From Streptomyces alboflavus (GTDB lineage Bacteria > Actinomycetota > Actinomycetes > Streptomycetales > Streptomycetaceae), in assembly GCF_000716675.1 (NCBI RefSeq), contig NZ_JNXT01000050.1:1-61698 (forward strand): a DNA stretch of 61,698 nt, in the 5' to 3' direction. The translations under genes were made by a program, and so were the position numbers. Below the pieces are notes generated by a model. The model had not been told where the DNA came from, made no database searches, and worked only from the letters and a program-made list of their open reading frames with translations. Shown piece by piece: positions 16,371 through 23,685 of the stretch; position 1 is the first letter of the stretch, and each line of letters begins with the position of its first letter.

Positions 16371-17387
16371 ATGCCGCTGCTTCGCGCCTTCGTCCGCACC
16401 GCCCGCATGATCCGGCACACCCCGCGCCTGGCCGACGGCCTGACCCCCGACGACGAAGTGCTGCTCGACGTGCCGGACGACCGGCTCGGGCCCGCCCTGG
16501 TCGCGGCCGGACGCGGCGAGTACGGCCCGGCCGCCAAGCTGCTCGCCACCACCCGCGAGGCCGCCGAGTGGGAGAACCGCGACCGGTACGCGACCCGCCT
16601 CGCCGCCTTCGCCCGCTCCCGCCCCGAGTGGTTCGACGACTGGCTTTCCGCCACCCCGCACGACCCGGATGCACTGCTCCTCAAGGCCGAGCTCGCCGTC
16701 GTCCGCGGCTGGGAGTCGCCCGCACGCGCGGAGCTCCTCCGCGAGGTCAGCCCGCTGCTCACGGCCGCTGCCGACGCCGACCCGCGCGACCCGGTGCCCT
16801 GGCGCATCGCGCTCGACCACGCCCGCGGCACCCACGCCTCGCACACCGAGTTCGAGGAGCTGTGGGCCCAGGCGGTGCGCCGCTCCTCGTACCACTACGG
16901 CTGCCACGCCTCGGCCCTGATGTACCTGTCGGCGGACTGGTACGGCTCGCACACCGAGTGCTTCCACTTCGCGGAGCGGGCGGCGGCCGACGCGCTGCCC
17001 GGCTCGCTGATACAGGCACTGCCGGTGCGCGCCGCGTTCGCCTACCTCACCAGCGCCGCCGGGAACCTGCCGCGCGAGCGCCTCGACAAGGCGGCCGACC
17101 TGGCCATCGCCCTGTCGGGTGAGTACGCCGCCGCCGACCCCTGGCCGGCCGAGGTCCGCAACCTCCTCATGTACGTCCTGATCCGCCTGGAGCGCTGGCA
17201 CGACGCCCTCGACCAGCTCCGCCTGATCGGCCCGTACGCGACGTCCTTCCCCTGGGACCGCCTGTCCGACGACCCGCTCGGACAGTTCCTGGAGCTGAGG
17301 GACGGGGTGCGCATAGAGGTCGCCGCACGGACGCCGCTGCGCCCGCGGCAGGGCGACGCGGACGGCCGGGGTGCCGACGGCCGTTAG
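16371..17387 (+). CDS. Hypothetical helical-repeat protein
   Basis: 338 residues, no signal peptide and no membrane segment. Composition and pattern (PAAKLLATTREAAEWENRDR, ADADPRDPVPWRIALDHARG, WAQAVRRSSYHYGCHASALM, FAERAAADALPGSLIQAL, YVLIRLERWHDALDQLRLIG) suggest stacked antiparallel helices like TPR or SEL1 solenoids. The family is unknown to me; Streptomyces carries similar proteins of undefined function. GGGGGA lies about 8 bases before the ATG. A possible ECF-sigma promoter upstream would tie it to envelope stress. The LON-domain gene follows after 11 bases and may be co-transcribed. Confidence 0.75.
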   Translation: MPLLRAFVRTARMIRHTPRLADGLTPDDEVLLDVPDDRLGPALVAAGRGEYGPAAKLLATTREAAEWENRDRYATRLAAFARSRPEWFDDWLSATPHDPDALLLKAELAVVRGWESPARAELLREVSPLLTAAADADPRDPVPWRIALDHARGTHASHTEFEELWAQAVRRSSYHYGCHASALMYLSADWYGSHTECFHFAERAAADALPGSLIQALPVRAAFAYLTSAAGNLPRERLDKAADLAIALSGEYAAADPWPAEVRNLLMYVLIRLERWHDALDQLRLIGPYATSFPWDRLSDDPLGQFLELRDGVRIEVAARTPLRPRQGDADGRGADGR

Positions 17388-17398
17388 GCTTTCGGATC

Positions 17399-18139
17399 GT
17401 GACGACCGTCCGGCTTCCGCTCTTCCCGCTCAACTCGGTGCTGTTCCCGGGGCTCGTGCTGCCCCTGAACGTCTTCGAGGAGCGTTATCGCGCCATGATG
17501 CGCGAACTCCTGAAGGTTCCCGACGACGAGCAGCGGCAGTTCGCGGTCGTGGCGATCCGTGACGGCCGGGAAGTGGCGCCGAGCGCGCCGGGCCTGCCCG
17601 ATCAGACCTCCCAGCCCGAGCAGGGCCCCGCCGCGGGCTTCGGCGACGACCCGCTGAAGGCGTTCCACGAGGTGGGCTGCGTCGCGGACGCGGCGACCAT
17701 CCGGGAGCGCGAGGACGGCGGCTTCGAGGTCCTCGCCACCGGCACGACCCGGGTGCGGCTGCTCTCGGTGGACGCCTCCGGGCCCTACCTCGTCGGCGAG
17801 CTCGAAACCCTCGACGAGCAGCCCGGCGAGGAGGCGGGCGCGCTCGCCGAGGGCGTCCTGCGCGCCTTCCGCTCGTACCAGAAGCGGCTCGCGGGCGCCC
17901 GCGAACGCTCCCTGTCGACCAGCGCGGAACTCCCCGACGAGCCATCGGTCGTGTCCTACCTGGTCGCGGCCGCCGCCGTCCTGGACACCCCCACCAAGCA
18001 GGAGCTCCTCGAAGCCCCCGACACGGCGGCCCGGCTGCGCGCCGAGCTGAAATTGCTGCGCGCCGAGACCGCGATCATCCGTAATCTGCCGTCGTTGCCC
18101 GCGACGGAACTGACGCGCGGCACGACCAGCCTCAACTGA
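17399..18139 (+). CDS. LON substrate-binding (LonN) domain protein
   Basis: 246 residues that form a stand-alone Lon N-terminal domain without the AAA+ ATPase or protease parts. The start RLPLFPLNSVLFPGLVLPLNVFEERYRAMM is the hallmark; later FHEVGCVADAATIRERED and VLATGTTRVRLLS follow the expected strands, then a helical C-terminal half. Such proteins are common in actinobacteria; a role in substrate recognition or regulation is assumed, not known. GTG start 11 bases after the preceding stop; ribosome site weak. Confidence 0.88.
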   Translation: MTTVRLPLFPLNSVLFPGLVLPLNVFEERYRAMMRELLKVPDDEQRQFAVVAIRDGREVAPSAPGLPDQTSQPEQGPAAGFGDDPLKAFHEVGCVADAATIREREDGGFEVLATGTTRVRLLSVDASGPYLVGELETLDEQPGEEAGALAEGVLRAFRSYQKRLAGARERSLSTSAELPDEPSVVSYLVAAAAVLDTPTKQELLEAPDTAARLRAELKLLRAETAIIRNLPSLPATELTRGTTSLN

Positions 18140-18158
18140 GGCGCGGCCGGAACCCCTC

Positions 18159-18198
18159 CCGTACGAACCCGTACGAGTCCGCACGAAACCGTACGAAC
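18159..18198. repeat. Four tandem 10-bp units before the deacylase gene
   Basis: Units CCGTACGAAC, CCGTACGAGT, CCGCACGAAA and CCGTACGAAC are directly adjacent. The 10-base period puts each on the same face of the DNA. It occupies the short gap between the LON-domain gene and the deacylase gene, 24 bases before the chosen start. Confidence 0.75.
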
Positions 18199-18221
18199 CG
18201 CGGAAGTTGGCGAGCAGCAGC

Positions 18222-18722
18222 GTGGCGAAGAAGCAGAAGAAGACGCAGGCGGGCGGGACCCCCGCGACGGTCGCCCTCACCACGGCGGGCACCGCCTTCA
18301 CCGTGCACTCCTACGACCACGACCCCTCCCACCCCTCGTACGGTCAGGAGGCCGCCGAGGCCATGGGCGTCTCCCCCGACCGCGTCTTCAAGACCCTGGT
18401 CGCCGACGTCGACGGCGAGCTGACCGTGGCCGTCGTCCCGGTCGCGGGCACCCTCGACCTGAAGGCCCTCGCCACCGCCGTCGGCGGCAAGCGCGCCACC
18501 ATGGCCGACCCGGCGGCGGCCGAGCGCACCACCGGGTACGTCCGCGGCGGCATCTCCCCCCTCGGCCAGCGCAAACGCCTGCGCACCGTCCTGGACGACT
18601 CGGCCTCCGCCCACCCCACGATCTGCGTCTCGGCCGGCCGCCGCGGCCTGGAGGTCGAGCTGTCCCCCGCCGACCTGGCCGCCCTCACCTCCGCGACGCT
18701 CGCCCCGATCGGGCGTGCATGA
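18222..18722 (+). CDS. ybaK: YbaK/EbsC-type Cys-tRNA(Pro) deacylase
   Basis: 166 residues from the GTG at 18222. The domain matches bacterial YbaK, which removes misacylated cysteine from tRNA(Pro) in trans. Visible: FTVHSYDHDPSHPSYGQEAA near the N-terminus, VFKTLVADVDGELTVAVVP with the conserved Lys, DLKALATAVGGKRATMAD, TGYVRGGISPLGQRKRLRTV with the GGISP motif, and VSAGRRGLEVEL. A TTG at 18207 would add five residues, but its GGAAG is directly adjacent, too close. The 24-residue ribosomal protein gene follows. Confidence 0.88.
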   Translation: MAKKQKKTQAGGTPATVALTTAGTAFTVHSYDHDPSHPSYGQEAAEAMGVSPDRVFKTLVADVDGELTVAVVPVAGTLDLKALATAVGGKRATMADPAAAERTTGYVRGGISPLGQRKRLRTVLDDSASAHPTICVSAGRRGLEVELSPADLAALTSATLAPIGRA

Positions 18723-18762
18723 CCCCTCGACGCGGGTCCCGTCCTCGACTAGGACCACACCC

Positions 18763-18837
18763 ATGTCGAAGAAAACACGCAAGCGGAAGTGGCGCGTAAG
18801 GAAGGGCAAGTCCAACCACGGCAGGCGCCCGGCGTAA
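18763..18837 (+). CDS. bL37-like mini ribosomal protein, 24 residues
   Basis: Read directly: MSKKTRKRKWRVRKGKSN followed by HGRRPA and TAA. It is 24 residues with fourteen Lys, Arg or His. Length, charge and the ending K-[SA]-N-H-G-[KR]-R-P match bL37 of mycobacterial large ribosomal subunits (ending KANHGKRPNA). AGGA lies 8 bases before the ATG. It is followed within 15 bases by a long terminator hairpin, which makes sense for a real short transcript. Too small for routine gene finding. Identification by similarity recalled, not searched. Confidence 0.7.
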   Translation: MSKKTRKRKWRVRKGKSNHGRRPA

Positions 18838-18851
18838 CAGGGGCTGCTCCC

Positions 18852-18898
18852 CTCAAACGCCGGACGGGCTGGATTTTCCAGCCCGTCCGGCGTTTGAG
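18852..18898 (+). terminator. 22-bp perfect hairpin after the bL37-like gene
   Basis: Arms 18852-18873 and 18877-18898 pair perfectly around TTT. It begins the dispersed Streptomyces repeat and probably serves as a terminator for the upstream gene; it can also act for the minus-strand DUF2567 gene ending at 18991. Confidence 0.85.
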
Positions 18899-18974
18899 GA
18901 CGAGGCGCGGAGCGCCGATCAGCGGGGGTCCGGGGGCGGCAGCCCCCGGTTTCGGGAAGGGGCGGGATTGGGGA
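18899..18974. repeat. Dispersed Streptomyces intergenic repeat, copy B
   Basis: After the 22-bp hairpin, GAGGACGAGGCGCGGAGCGC leads into GGGGGTCCGGGGGCGG and CCCCGGTTTCGGGAAGGGG. The first half recurs at 45076-45120, the second at 321-370. Internal self-complementary pieces (GCGGAGCGC; CCGGGGGC with GCCCCCGG) show it is structured. A common intergenic element of this genus. Confidence 0.8.
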
Positions 18975-18990
18975 AAGCCCCGCAGGGCCC

Positions 18991-19671
18991 CTACACCCGC
19001 TCGTACGAAGAGAACGGCTCCGGATCCCGCGGCCCGAACAACCCCGTGAGCACCAGCTGCGCGACCATCGCGGCGACGGGCCACGCAAGCAGCACCCCCT
19101 TCGCCTTCAACTCCATGGGCGCGTCGAAGACAACCCCCGCCCCCACGGACCGCGCGTGCGCCGCCACATCCGTCTCGGGCCCGACCCAGACGCCCACCTT
19201 CCAGGCGAGCACGGCCCCGAGCAGCCCGCCCGCGGCGAGCCCGACGACGAGCGGGATCCCGCCCCGCCGCCGCACGAGGAAGACGACGACCGCGCTGACG
19301 AGGCCGAAGGCGAGGCCGAGGAGAGCGAACGTTCCGTCGACCCCGATGGCCTGCTCGCCCTCGGTGTCCTTGAGGTAGACGTTCGTCTTGTCGGCGATGA
19401 GCGGCACGGTGGGCGCGAGCCACAGCCACAGCAGCCCGAGCAGCACTCCACTGGCCGCGACGGCGACCGCGATCACCACGGCGTCCCGCACGTCGGCCTT
19501 CAGATCGGTCGGCACGGGCGCTCCGCCCTCCTCGTGCGCCAGCTCGGCCGCGTACCCCGATGACCGCGCTGGTTCCCGCCAGGGGTTGTCGGGGCCGGAC
19601 GAGTCGGCGTTGCCGTCTTCGGGGCGGTCGTGCGGCGGTTGGGAGGGTGTCAGCGGTGCGGTCACGCACAC
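18991..19671 (-). CDS. DUF2567 membrane protein
   Basis: 226 residues. A polar N-terminus of about 58 residues is followed by four membrane segments (about 62-85, 112-132, 138-160 and 195-215), with an extracytoplasmic loop LIADKTNVYLKDTEGEQAIG after the first. The pattern fits the actinobacterial DUF2567 family. The GTG at 19671 has GGAG 10 bases upstream; a GTG two codons on is possible. It lies 49 bases after the ABC permease on the same strand and may be transcribed with it. Role unknown. Confidence 0.8.
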   Translation of the reverse strand: MCVTAPLTPSQPPHDRPEDGNADSSGPDNPWREPARSSGYAAELAHEEGGAPVPTDLKADVRDAVVIAVAVAASGVLLGLLWLWLAPTVPLIADKTNVYLKDTEGEQAIGVDGTFALLGLAFGLVSAVVVFLVRRRGGIPLVVGLAAGGLLGAVLAWKVGVWVGPETDVAAHARSVGAGVVFDAPMELKAKGVLLAWPVAAMVAQLVLTGLFGPRDPEPFSSYERV

Positions 19672-19720
19672 ATGGTGCCAGCTCCGCCTGAGAACCGCGC
19701 CACCGGACGGCGGATCGGCG

Positions 19721-20542
19721 TCAGCGGACGGCGGCCCGCCGGTAGGCCCAGGTGGCGACGGCCAGGGAGGCCACGCCGACGCCCGCGCAGACCGCGAGAT
19801 CGAGGGCGACGACGCCCCAGTCGGGGTCGGAGCCGAAGGTCCGGGCGAGGGCCTCCACGCCGTACGTGGAGGGCAGCAGATCGCGGGCGTACTGCAGGAA
19901 CTCGGGCATCCGCTCGGCCGGGAGCACCCCGAGCAGGAGCGCCGCGGACATGCCCATCTGACCGAGCAGGGTGGCGAGTTCGGGCCGCGGCGCGAGCAGC
20001 CCGAGGGCGGCGCCGAGCCCGGCGAGGGCGGCGCCGGAGAGCGGGATCACGGCGGCGAGCACCCACAGGTGCGTCAGCGGCAGGCCGAAGAGCCCGCAGC
20101 CGACGACGGCCGTGACGATGGTGCCGGGCACGGTGAAGGAGGCGTACGCGGCGGCGGCACCGAGGACGACGGCGGCGGGCGGCACGGGCAGCGTGGCGTA
20201 GTGGTCGAGGCCGCCGTCGCCGCGGAGCTGGCCGAAGTACTGGGCGAGCAGGTTCAGCGCGACGAACGCGACCACGAGGACGGAGGACCCGGCGACGACG
20301 GCGTGGGCCTCACCGCCGCCGTCCACGACGCCCCGCATCAGGATCATGATGCCGACGGACTGGAAGGTGGCGACGAAGAGCAGCGGGATCCGCGCGACGC
20401 GGGCCCGCGACAGCTGTGCCCGGTAGACGGCGCCCAGGGCCGGCAGGAGCCGCGCCCGGGCCCCGAGCGGCGCCGCGACGTCCGGCACCGGTACGACGCC
20501 CTCCTCGGCGCGCACGACGGCTTCCAGGGGAACGGCACTCAA
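19721..20542 (-). CDS. ABC transporter permease (ABC-2 type)
   Basis: 273 residues with six hydrophobic segments (about 55-70, 85-105, 120-145, 150-175, 180-205 and 245-265). The fold is ABC-2 exporter permease, with PEFLQYARDLLPSTYGVEAL before the last segment, a family hallmark. TTG start chosen because AGGAAGG lies 7 bases upstream. The ATP-binding partner is the preceding gene, separated by 151 bases without a clear gene. Confidence 0.87.
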   Translation of the reverse strand: MSAVPLEAVVRAEEGVVPVPDVAAPLGARARLLPALGAVYRAQLSRARVARIPLLFVATFQSVGIMILMRGVVDGGGEAHAVVAGSSVLVVAFVALNLLAQYFGQLRGDGGLDHYATLPVPPAAVVLGAAAAYASFTVPGTIVTAVVGCGLFGLPLTHLWVLAAVIPLSGAALAGLGAALGLLAPRPELATLLGQMGMSAALLLGVLPAERMPEFLQYARDLLPSTYGVEALARTFGSDPDWGVVALDLAVCAGVGVASLAVATWAYRRAAVR

Positions 20543-20693
20543 CGGACAACCTTCCTGCCGACGTCGTGGCGCTTGCGGGCGAAGCCCACCCTGCTTCGTC
20601 CGCCGCCCTCGCGGTTCGGGGTGACGGACGGACGGGTGGAAGAGGTCCGCCGCGCGGCGGCGGCACCGAAGACCCCGCCGCGGAGAGGAGCTG

Positions 20694-21731
20694 TCACGCC
20701 TTCACCAGCCCGTCTCCGCCTCGCCCGCCCAGGGCGAGATACACATCTTCCAGGCTGGGCGTGGCCAGCGTGAAATCGTCCAGCGCCGCGAAGGCGCCCC
20801 CGCCGGTGACGGCCGCGACGGCCGCCCGCGCCTCCTCGGGCGCGAGCCGCAGCGTCCACTTGCGCCCGGACTCGACCGCGGAGGACCGCAGCGCGGCGAC
20901 CTCGGGCACGTCGACGGGCGCCCGCTCGCGCCAGACGAGCTCCACCCGGACCTCCCCGGCGACCTGCTCCTTGAGCCCGGCGGGCGTGTCGCAGGCGATG
21001 ACCCGGCCGTGGTCGAGCACGGCGACGCGGTCGAGCACGGTCTCGGCCTCGATGACGTTGTGGGTGACGAGCAGGACGGTGGTGCCGCGCTCGGCCCGGC
21101 GCCGGTCGACGGCGCCCCACACGGCGCGCCGCGCCACCGGGTCCATGCCGGTCGTCGGCTCGTCGAGCACGAGCAGGCGCCGCTCCCCCACCAGGGCGGT
21201 GGCGAAGCAGGCGAGCCGGCGCTGGCCGCCGGAGAGCTTCTTCAGGGGCCTCGACGCGAGGGCGGTGAGCCCCAGCTCGTCCAGGACGTCGTCGCGCTCG
21301 GTCCGCGCGCGTGCGGTCTCCAGGCCGCGCAGGCGCGCGGTGGTCTCGACGGCGAGGGAGACGGTCAGCTCGTCCAGGGCGGTGGACTCCTGGCCCAGAT
21401 AGGCGAGGAGCCGGGCGGCCCGCTCCGGGTGGCGCACGATGTCGTGGCCGAGGACGTGGACGCTGCCGCTGTCGGGCCGCATCAGACCGGTCAGCTGGCG
21501 TACGAGGGTGGACTTGCCGGCGCCGTTGGGGCCGAGGAGGCCGAAGATCTCGCCGCGGCCGACGTCGATGTCGAGGCCGTCGCTGGCACGGACCTCGGGT
21601 GTCGCGGGCCTGCCGCGCCTGCCGCGGGCGGCGGGATAGACCTTGACCAGGTCCCGCACGACGCAGACGGCATCGCTGCCGTGCCCCTGCCGGAGCCCCT
21701 GTCGGACTGCCTGTGCCGCGCGCGTACTCAC
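20694..21731 (-). CDS. ABC transporter ATP-binding protein
   Basis: 345 residues. Walker A GLLGPNGAGKST (about 68-79), Q-loop YLGQES, signature LSGGQRRL, Walker B LLVLDEPT and the switch His in LLVTHN are all intact. The C-terminal 90 residues (VRVELVWRERAPVDVPEVAA) form the extra domain typical of exporters of the DrrA/CcmA group. GTG at 21731 is chosen from homologue-like N-terminus; no strong ribosome site exists, and a longer frame to 21788 lacks support. Works with the permease at 19721; cargo unknown (lipid, antibiotic or peptide export). Confidence 0.9.
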   Translation of the reverse strand: MSTRAAQAVRQGLRQGHGSDAVCVVRDLVKVYPAARGRRGRPATPEVRASDGLDIDVGRGEIFGLLGPNGAGKSTLVRQLTGLMRPDSGSVHVLGHDIVRHPERAARLLAYLGQESTALDELTVSLAVETTARLRGLETARARTERDDVLDELGLTALASRPLKKLSGGQRRLACFATALVGERRLLVLDEPTTGMDPVARRAVWGAVDRRRAERGTTVLLVTHNVIEAETVLDRVAVLDHGRVIACDTPAGLKEQVAGEVRVELVWRERAPVDVPEVAALRSSAVESGRKWTLRLAPEEARAAVAAVTGGGAFAALDDFTLATPSLEDVYLALGGRGGDGLVKA

Positions 21732-21858
21732 GAAGGACGAGGGTACGGGGTCCCGTGTCCGGTAGGGCGCGCGGGGCGGCTCTCGCACCCCCCGCGCCCA
21801 CCGAAGAGGGGACCCCCGGCACCCGGGAGGGGACCCCCGCCTCCCGCCGGAGCGGGCC

Positions 21859-23073
21859 TCACTCCCCGGCCGGAGCGTGCTCGGCGGCGGTCCGCACGTC
21901 GATCTCGCGCCAGAAGCCCGCCCGGATCGCGTACCGGTCGTGCTCGTCGATCTGGTCGTCCTTGTGGGCGAGCAGCCCGAACCGGGCGGCGTAGCGCAGC
22001 AGCTCGCCGTCGATGCGGTGCGGGATGCGCGGGTACATCGCGCCGAGCTTCTGGAGGTTGTGCTGCTCGGGCAGGCGTCCCATCCAGCGGCGGGCGAAGA
22101 CCTGGCCGACCTCGAAGGGGTCGCCGCCGACGGTGGTGATGTCCTCCTCCCGGTCGGCCCAGCGCTGCTCGGCCGTGGTGAGCTGGGCGAGGGTGGGCAG
22201 CGCCGCGGCCTCCGGGGGCTCGGCGGGGGTGCCGGGGCGGTCCACCCAGCCCTTGTCGGAGGACCAGCGCAGGGTGGCGTTCGCCGGTTCCTTGGGGTGG
22301 TGGACGCCGGGGGCGCGCAGGGCCGCGAGGTCCTTGGGGGTGGGCACGCCCTTGGTGGCCGCGTGCCGGTCCCCGTTCTCCTGGGCGCGGGGGGCCGCGG
22401 CGGGATGCGGGGCGGCCGTGGCCTGCTCGGGGGTCGCGGTGAGCGCGGACTCGGGCAGCGGGGCGGAGAGGATCGCGGCGATCTCGGGGCGGGGGGCGGG
22501 CTGCGGGGCGCAGACGCCGGTCAGTTCCTTGGCGCGGACGGCCTTGGTGATCCAGACGCGGTCGAGGACGCGGCGCTCGTCGGCCTCGGCCACCAGGTCC
22601 TCGGACTGGTTGTAGTCGCCGTCGGCGGCCTGCACGGCCCAGAGGTGGACGGCGACGCCGTGTTCCTTGGCGGCCATCATGCCGGGCAGCAGATCGCCGT
22701 CGCCGGTGACGAGCACGACGTCGGAGCAGGCGCGGTTGCGGGCCAGCTCGGTCAGCTCGGCGTGCATGGCGGCGTCCACGCCCTTCTGCGCCCAGCGGCC
22801 GTCGCTGCGGGTCAGGGCGCCCAGGCGGACGGTGACGCGGGGCATCACGCGGAGCCTGCGGTGCTCCGGCTGGGGTACGCGGTCGGGGGCGCCGTCGAAC
22901 CAGTAGATCCGCAGCAGCGGGCGCTCCGTGTCGGCCTCGGCGCGCTCCCGCAGACCCTGGATGAGGGCGGTGTGGTCGACGGTGATCCGGGACCGGGACG
23001 GCTCTCCCGCGAGGAGGCTCGCGGCGGCTCCCAGCAGATACCCGGCGTCCACCAGGACGATGCAGCGGTCCAC
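21859..23073 (-). CDS. NYN-domain protein, putative nuclease
   Basis: 404 residues. The N-terminal NYN (PIN-like) domain shows the acidic metal-binding set: CIVLVDAGYLLG (about 4-15), QKGVDAAMHAELTELA and VLVTGDGDLLPGMMAAKEHG (about 110-140), so ribonuclease activity is plausible. A Pro/Ala-rich linker of about 100 residues leads to a conserved C-terminal helical domain (GQVFARRWMGRLPEQHNLQK, IPHRIDGELLRYAARFGLL) that looks like a winged helix. The GTG at 23073 has GAGG 9 bases upstream; the in-frame GTG at 23082 is directly against it. RNA target unknown. Confidence 0.85.
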   Translation of the reverse strand: MDRCIVLVDAGYLLGAAASLLAGEPSRSRITVDHTALIQGLRERAEADTERPLLRIYWFDGAPDRVPQPEHRRLRVMPRVTVRLGALTRSDGRWAQKGVDAAMHAELTELARNRACSDVVLVTGDGDLLPGMMAAKEHGVAVHLWAVQAADGDYNQSEDLVAEADERRVLDRVWITKAVRAKELTGVCAPQPAPRPEIAAILSAPLPESALTATPEQATAAPHPAAAPRAQENGDRHAATKGVPTPKDLAALRAPGVHHPKEPANATLRWSSDKGWVDRPGTPAEPPEAAALPTLAQLTTAEQRWADREEDITTVGGDPFEVGQVFARRWMGRLPEQHNLQKLGAMYPRIPHRIDGELLRYAARFGLLAHKDDQIDEHDRYAIRAGFWREIDVRTAAEHAPAGE

Positions 23074-23094
23074 GCCATCCACCCTCTTCCCTGG

Positions 23095-23400
23095 AAGATT
23101 CCTGGAGGTGCCCGAAGATCCCACAGATCCCGGGCGGGGATCCGGCGTTTTCGCGGATCGGAAGATCCCGCGGATCCTGGAGGTCACTTCGGGTTTCCTT
23201 CGAGTCTGCCCGACCTCGGGGAGGTTAAAGGGCCGAACTCGATCTTCGGCGTGGCGTATCCGCCCGAACGCGCTGCGTGGCTCCTTTCGAGTGCCTTGGC
23301 GAGTGCCCCTATGACGCACGGTAATTATCCGAAATGCGCCCTTTGCCGACCTATGTGAGTCTGGTCGCGTCCTGGCCCCTCGATCACCCTCAGGAGGAAG
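23095..23400. other. Divergent intergenic region with repeated GAAGATCC blocks
   Basis: Between the NYN gene and the hydrophilic-protein gene. GGAAGAT and CCTGGAGGT recur together as a pair at 23092-23108 and about 23159-23182, a partial duplication rich in GATCC. It must hold promoters for both divergent genes. GGTAATTATCC (about 23320-23331) is an AT-rich palindrome-like spot nearer the plus-strand gene. No gene or RNA recognised. Confidence 0.5.
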
Positions 23401-23406
23401 ATCACT

Positions 23407-23586
23407 ATGGCCAAGAACAAGAACCGCAAGCAGGGCGGCCAGCAGAACCGCGCCTCGCAGGCCGAGCAGGCACAGGAGCAGGCCAAGTCGTCCGCCTCCG
23501 AGGCCCAGTCGGCCATGCAGTCGCAGGCTCAGGGCAGCCCCGCTGATGTTGCCCGTAAGCACCAGCGCCGCTTCGGCCACAACTGA
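23407..23586 (+). CDS. Small hydrophilic protein
   Basis: 59 residues: starts MAKNKNRKQGGQQNRASQAE and ends VARKHQRRFGHN. No hydrophobic stretch; rich in Gln, Lys, Arg, Ala and Ser, probably unstructured or a single helix. AGGAGG lies 9 bases before the ATG, a very strong ribosome site, and a terminator follows 21 bases after the stop, so it is a highly expressed single gene. I recall Streptomyces small hydrophilic proteins of this type but no known function. Confidence 0.85.
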   Translation: MAKNKNRKQGGQQNRASQAEQAQEQAKSSASEAQSAMQSQAQGSPADVARKHQRRFGHN

Positions 23587-23607
23587 CGCCCGCACAGGCA
23601 CACATGA

Positions 23608-23634
23608 GGGGCGCACCCGGTCCGGGTGCGCCCC
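23608..23634. terminator. Terminator between the hydrophilic-protein gene and dnaE
   Basis: An 11-bp GC stem GGGGCGCACCC (23608-23618) pairs with 23624-23634 around GGTCC, then TT. It serves both convergent genes. Confidence 0.85.
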
Positions 23635-23685
23635 TTGGCCATGCGGTTCCCGCGGTGCGCGCCGCTCGCGCCGCCGGTGGTGGGG

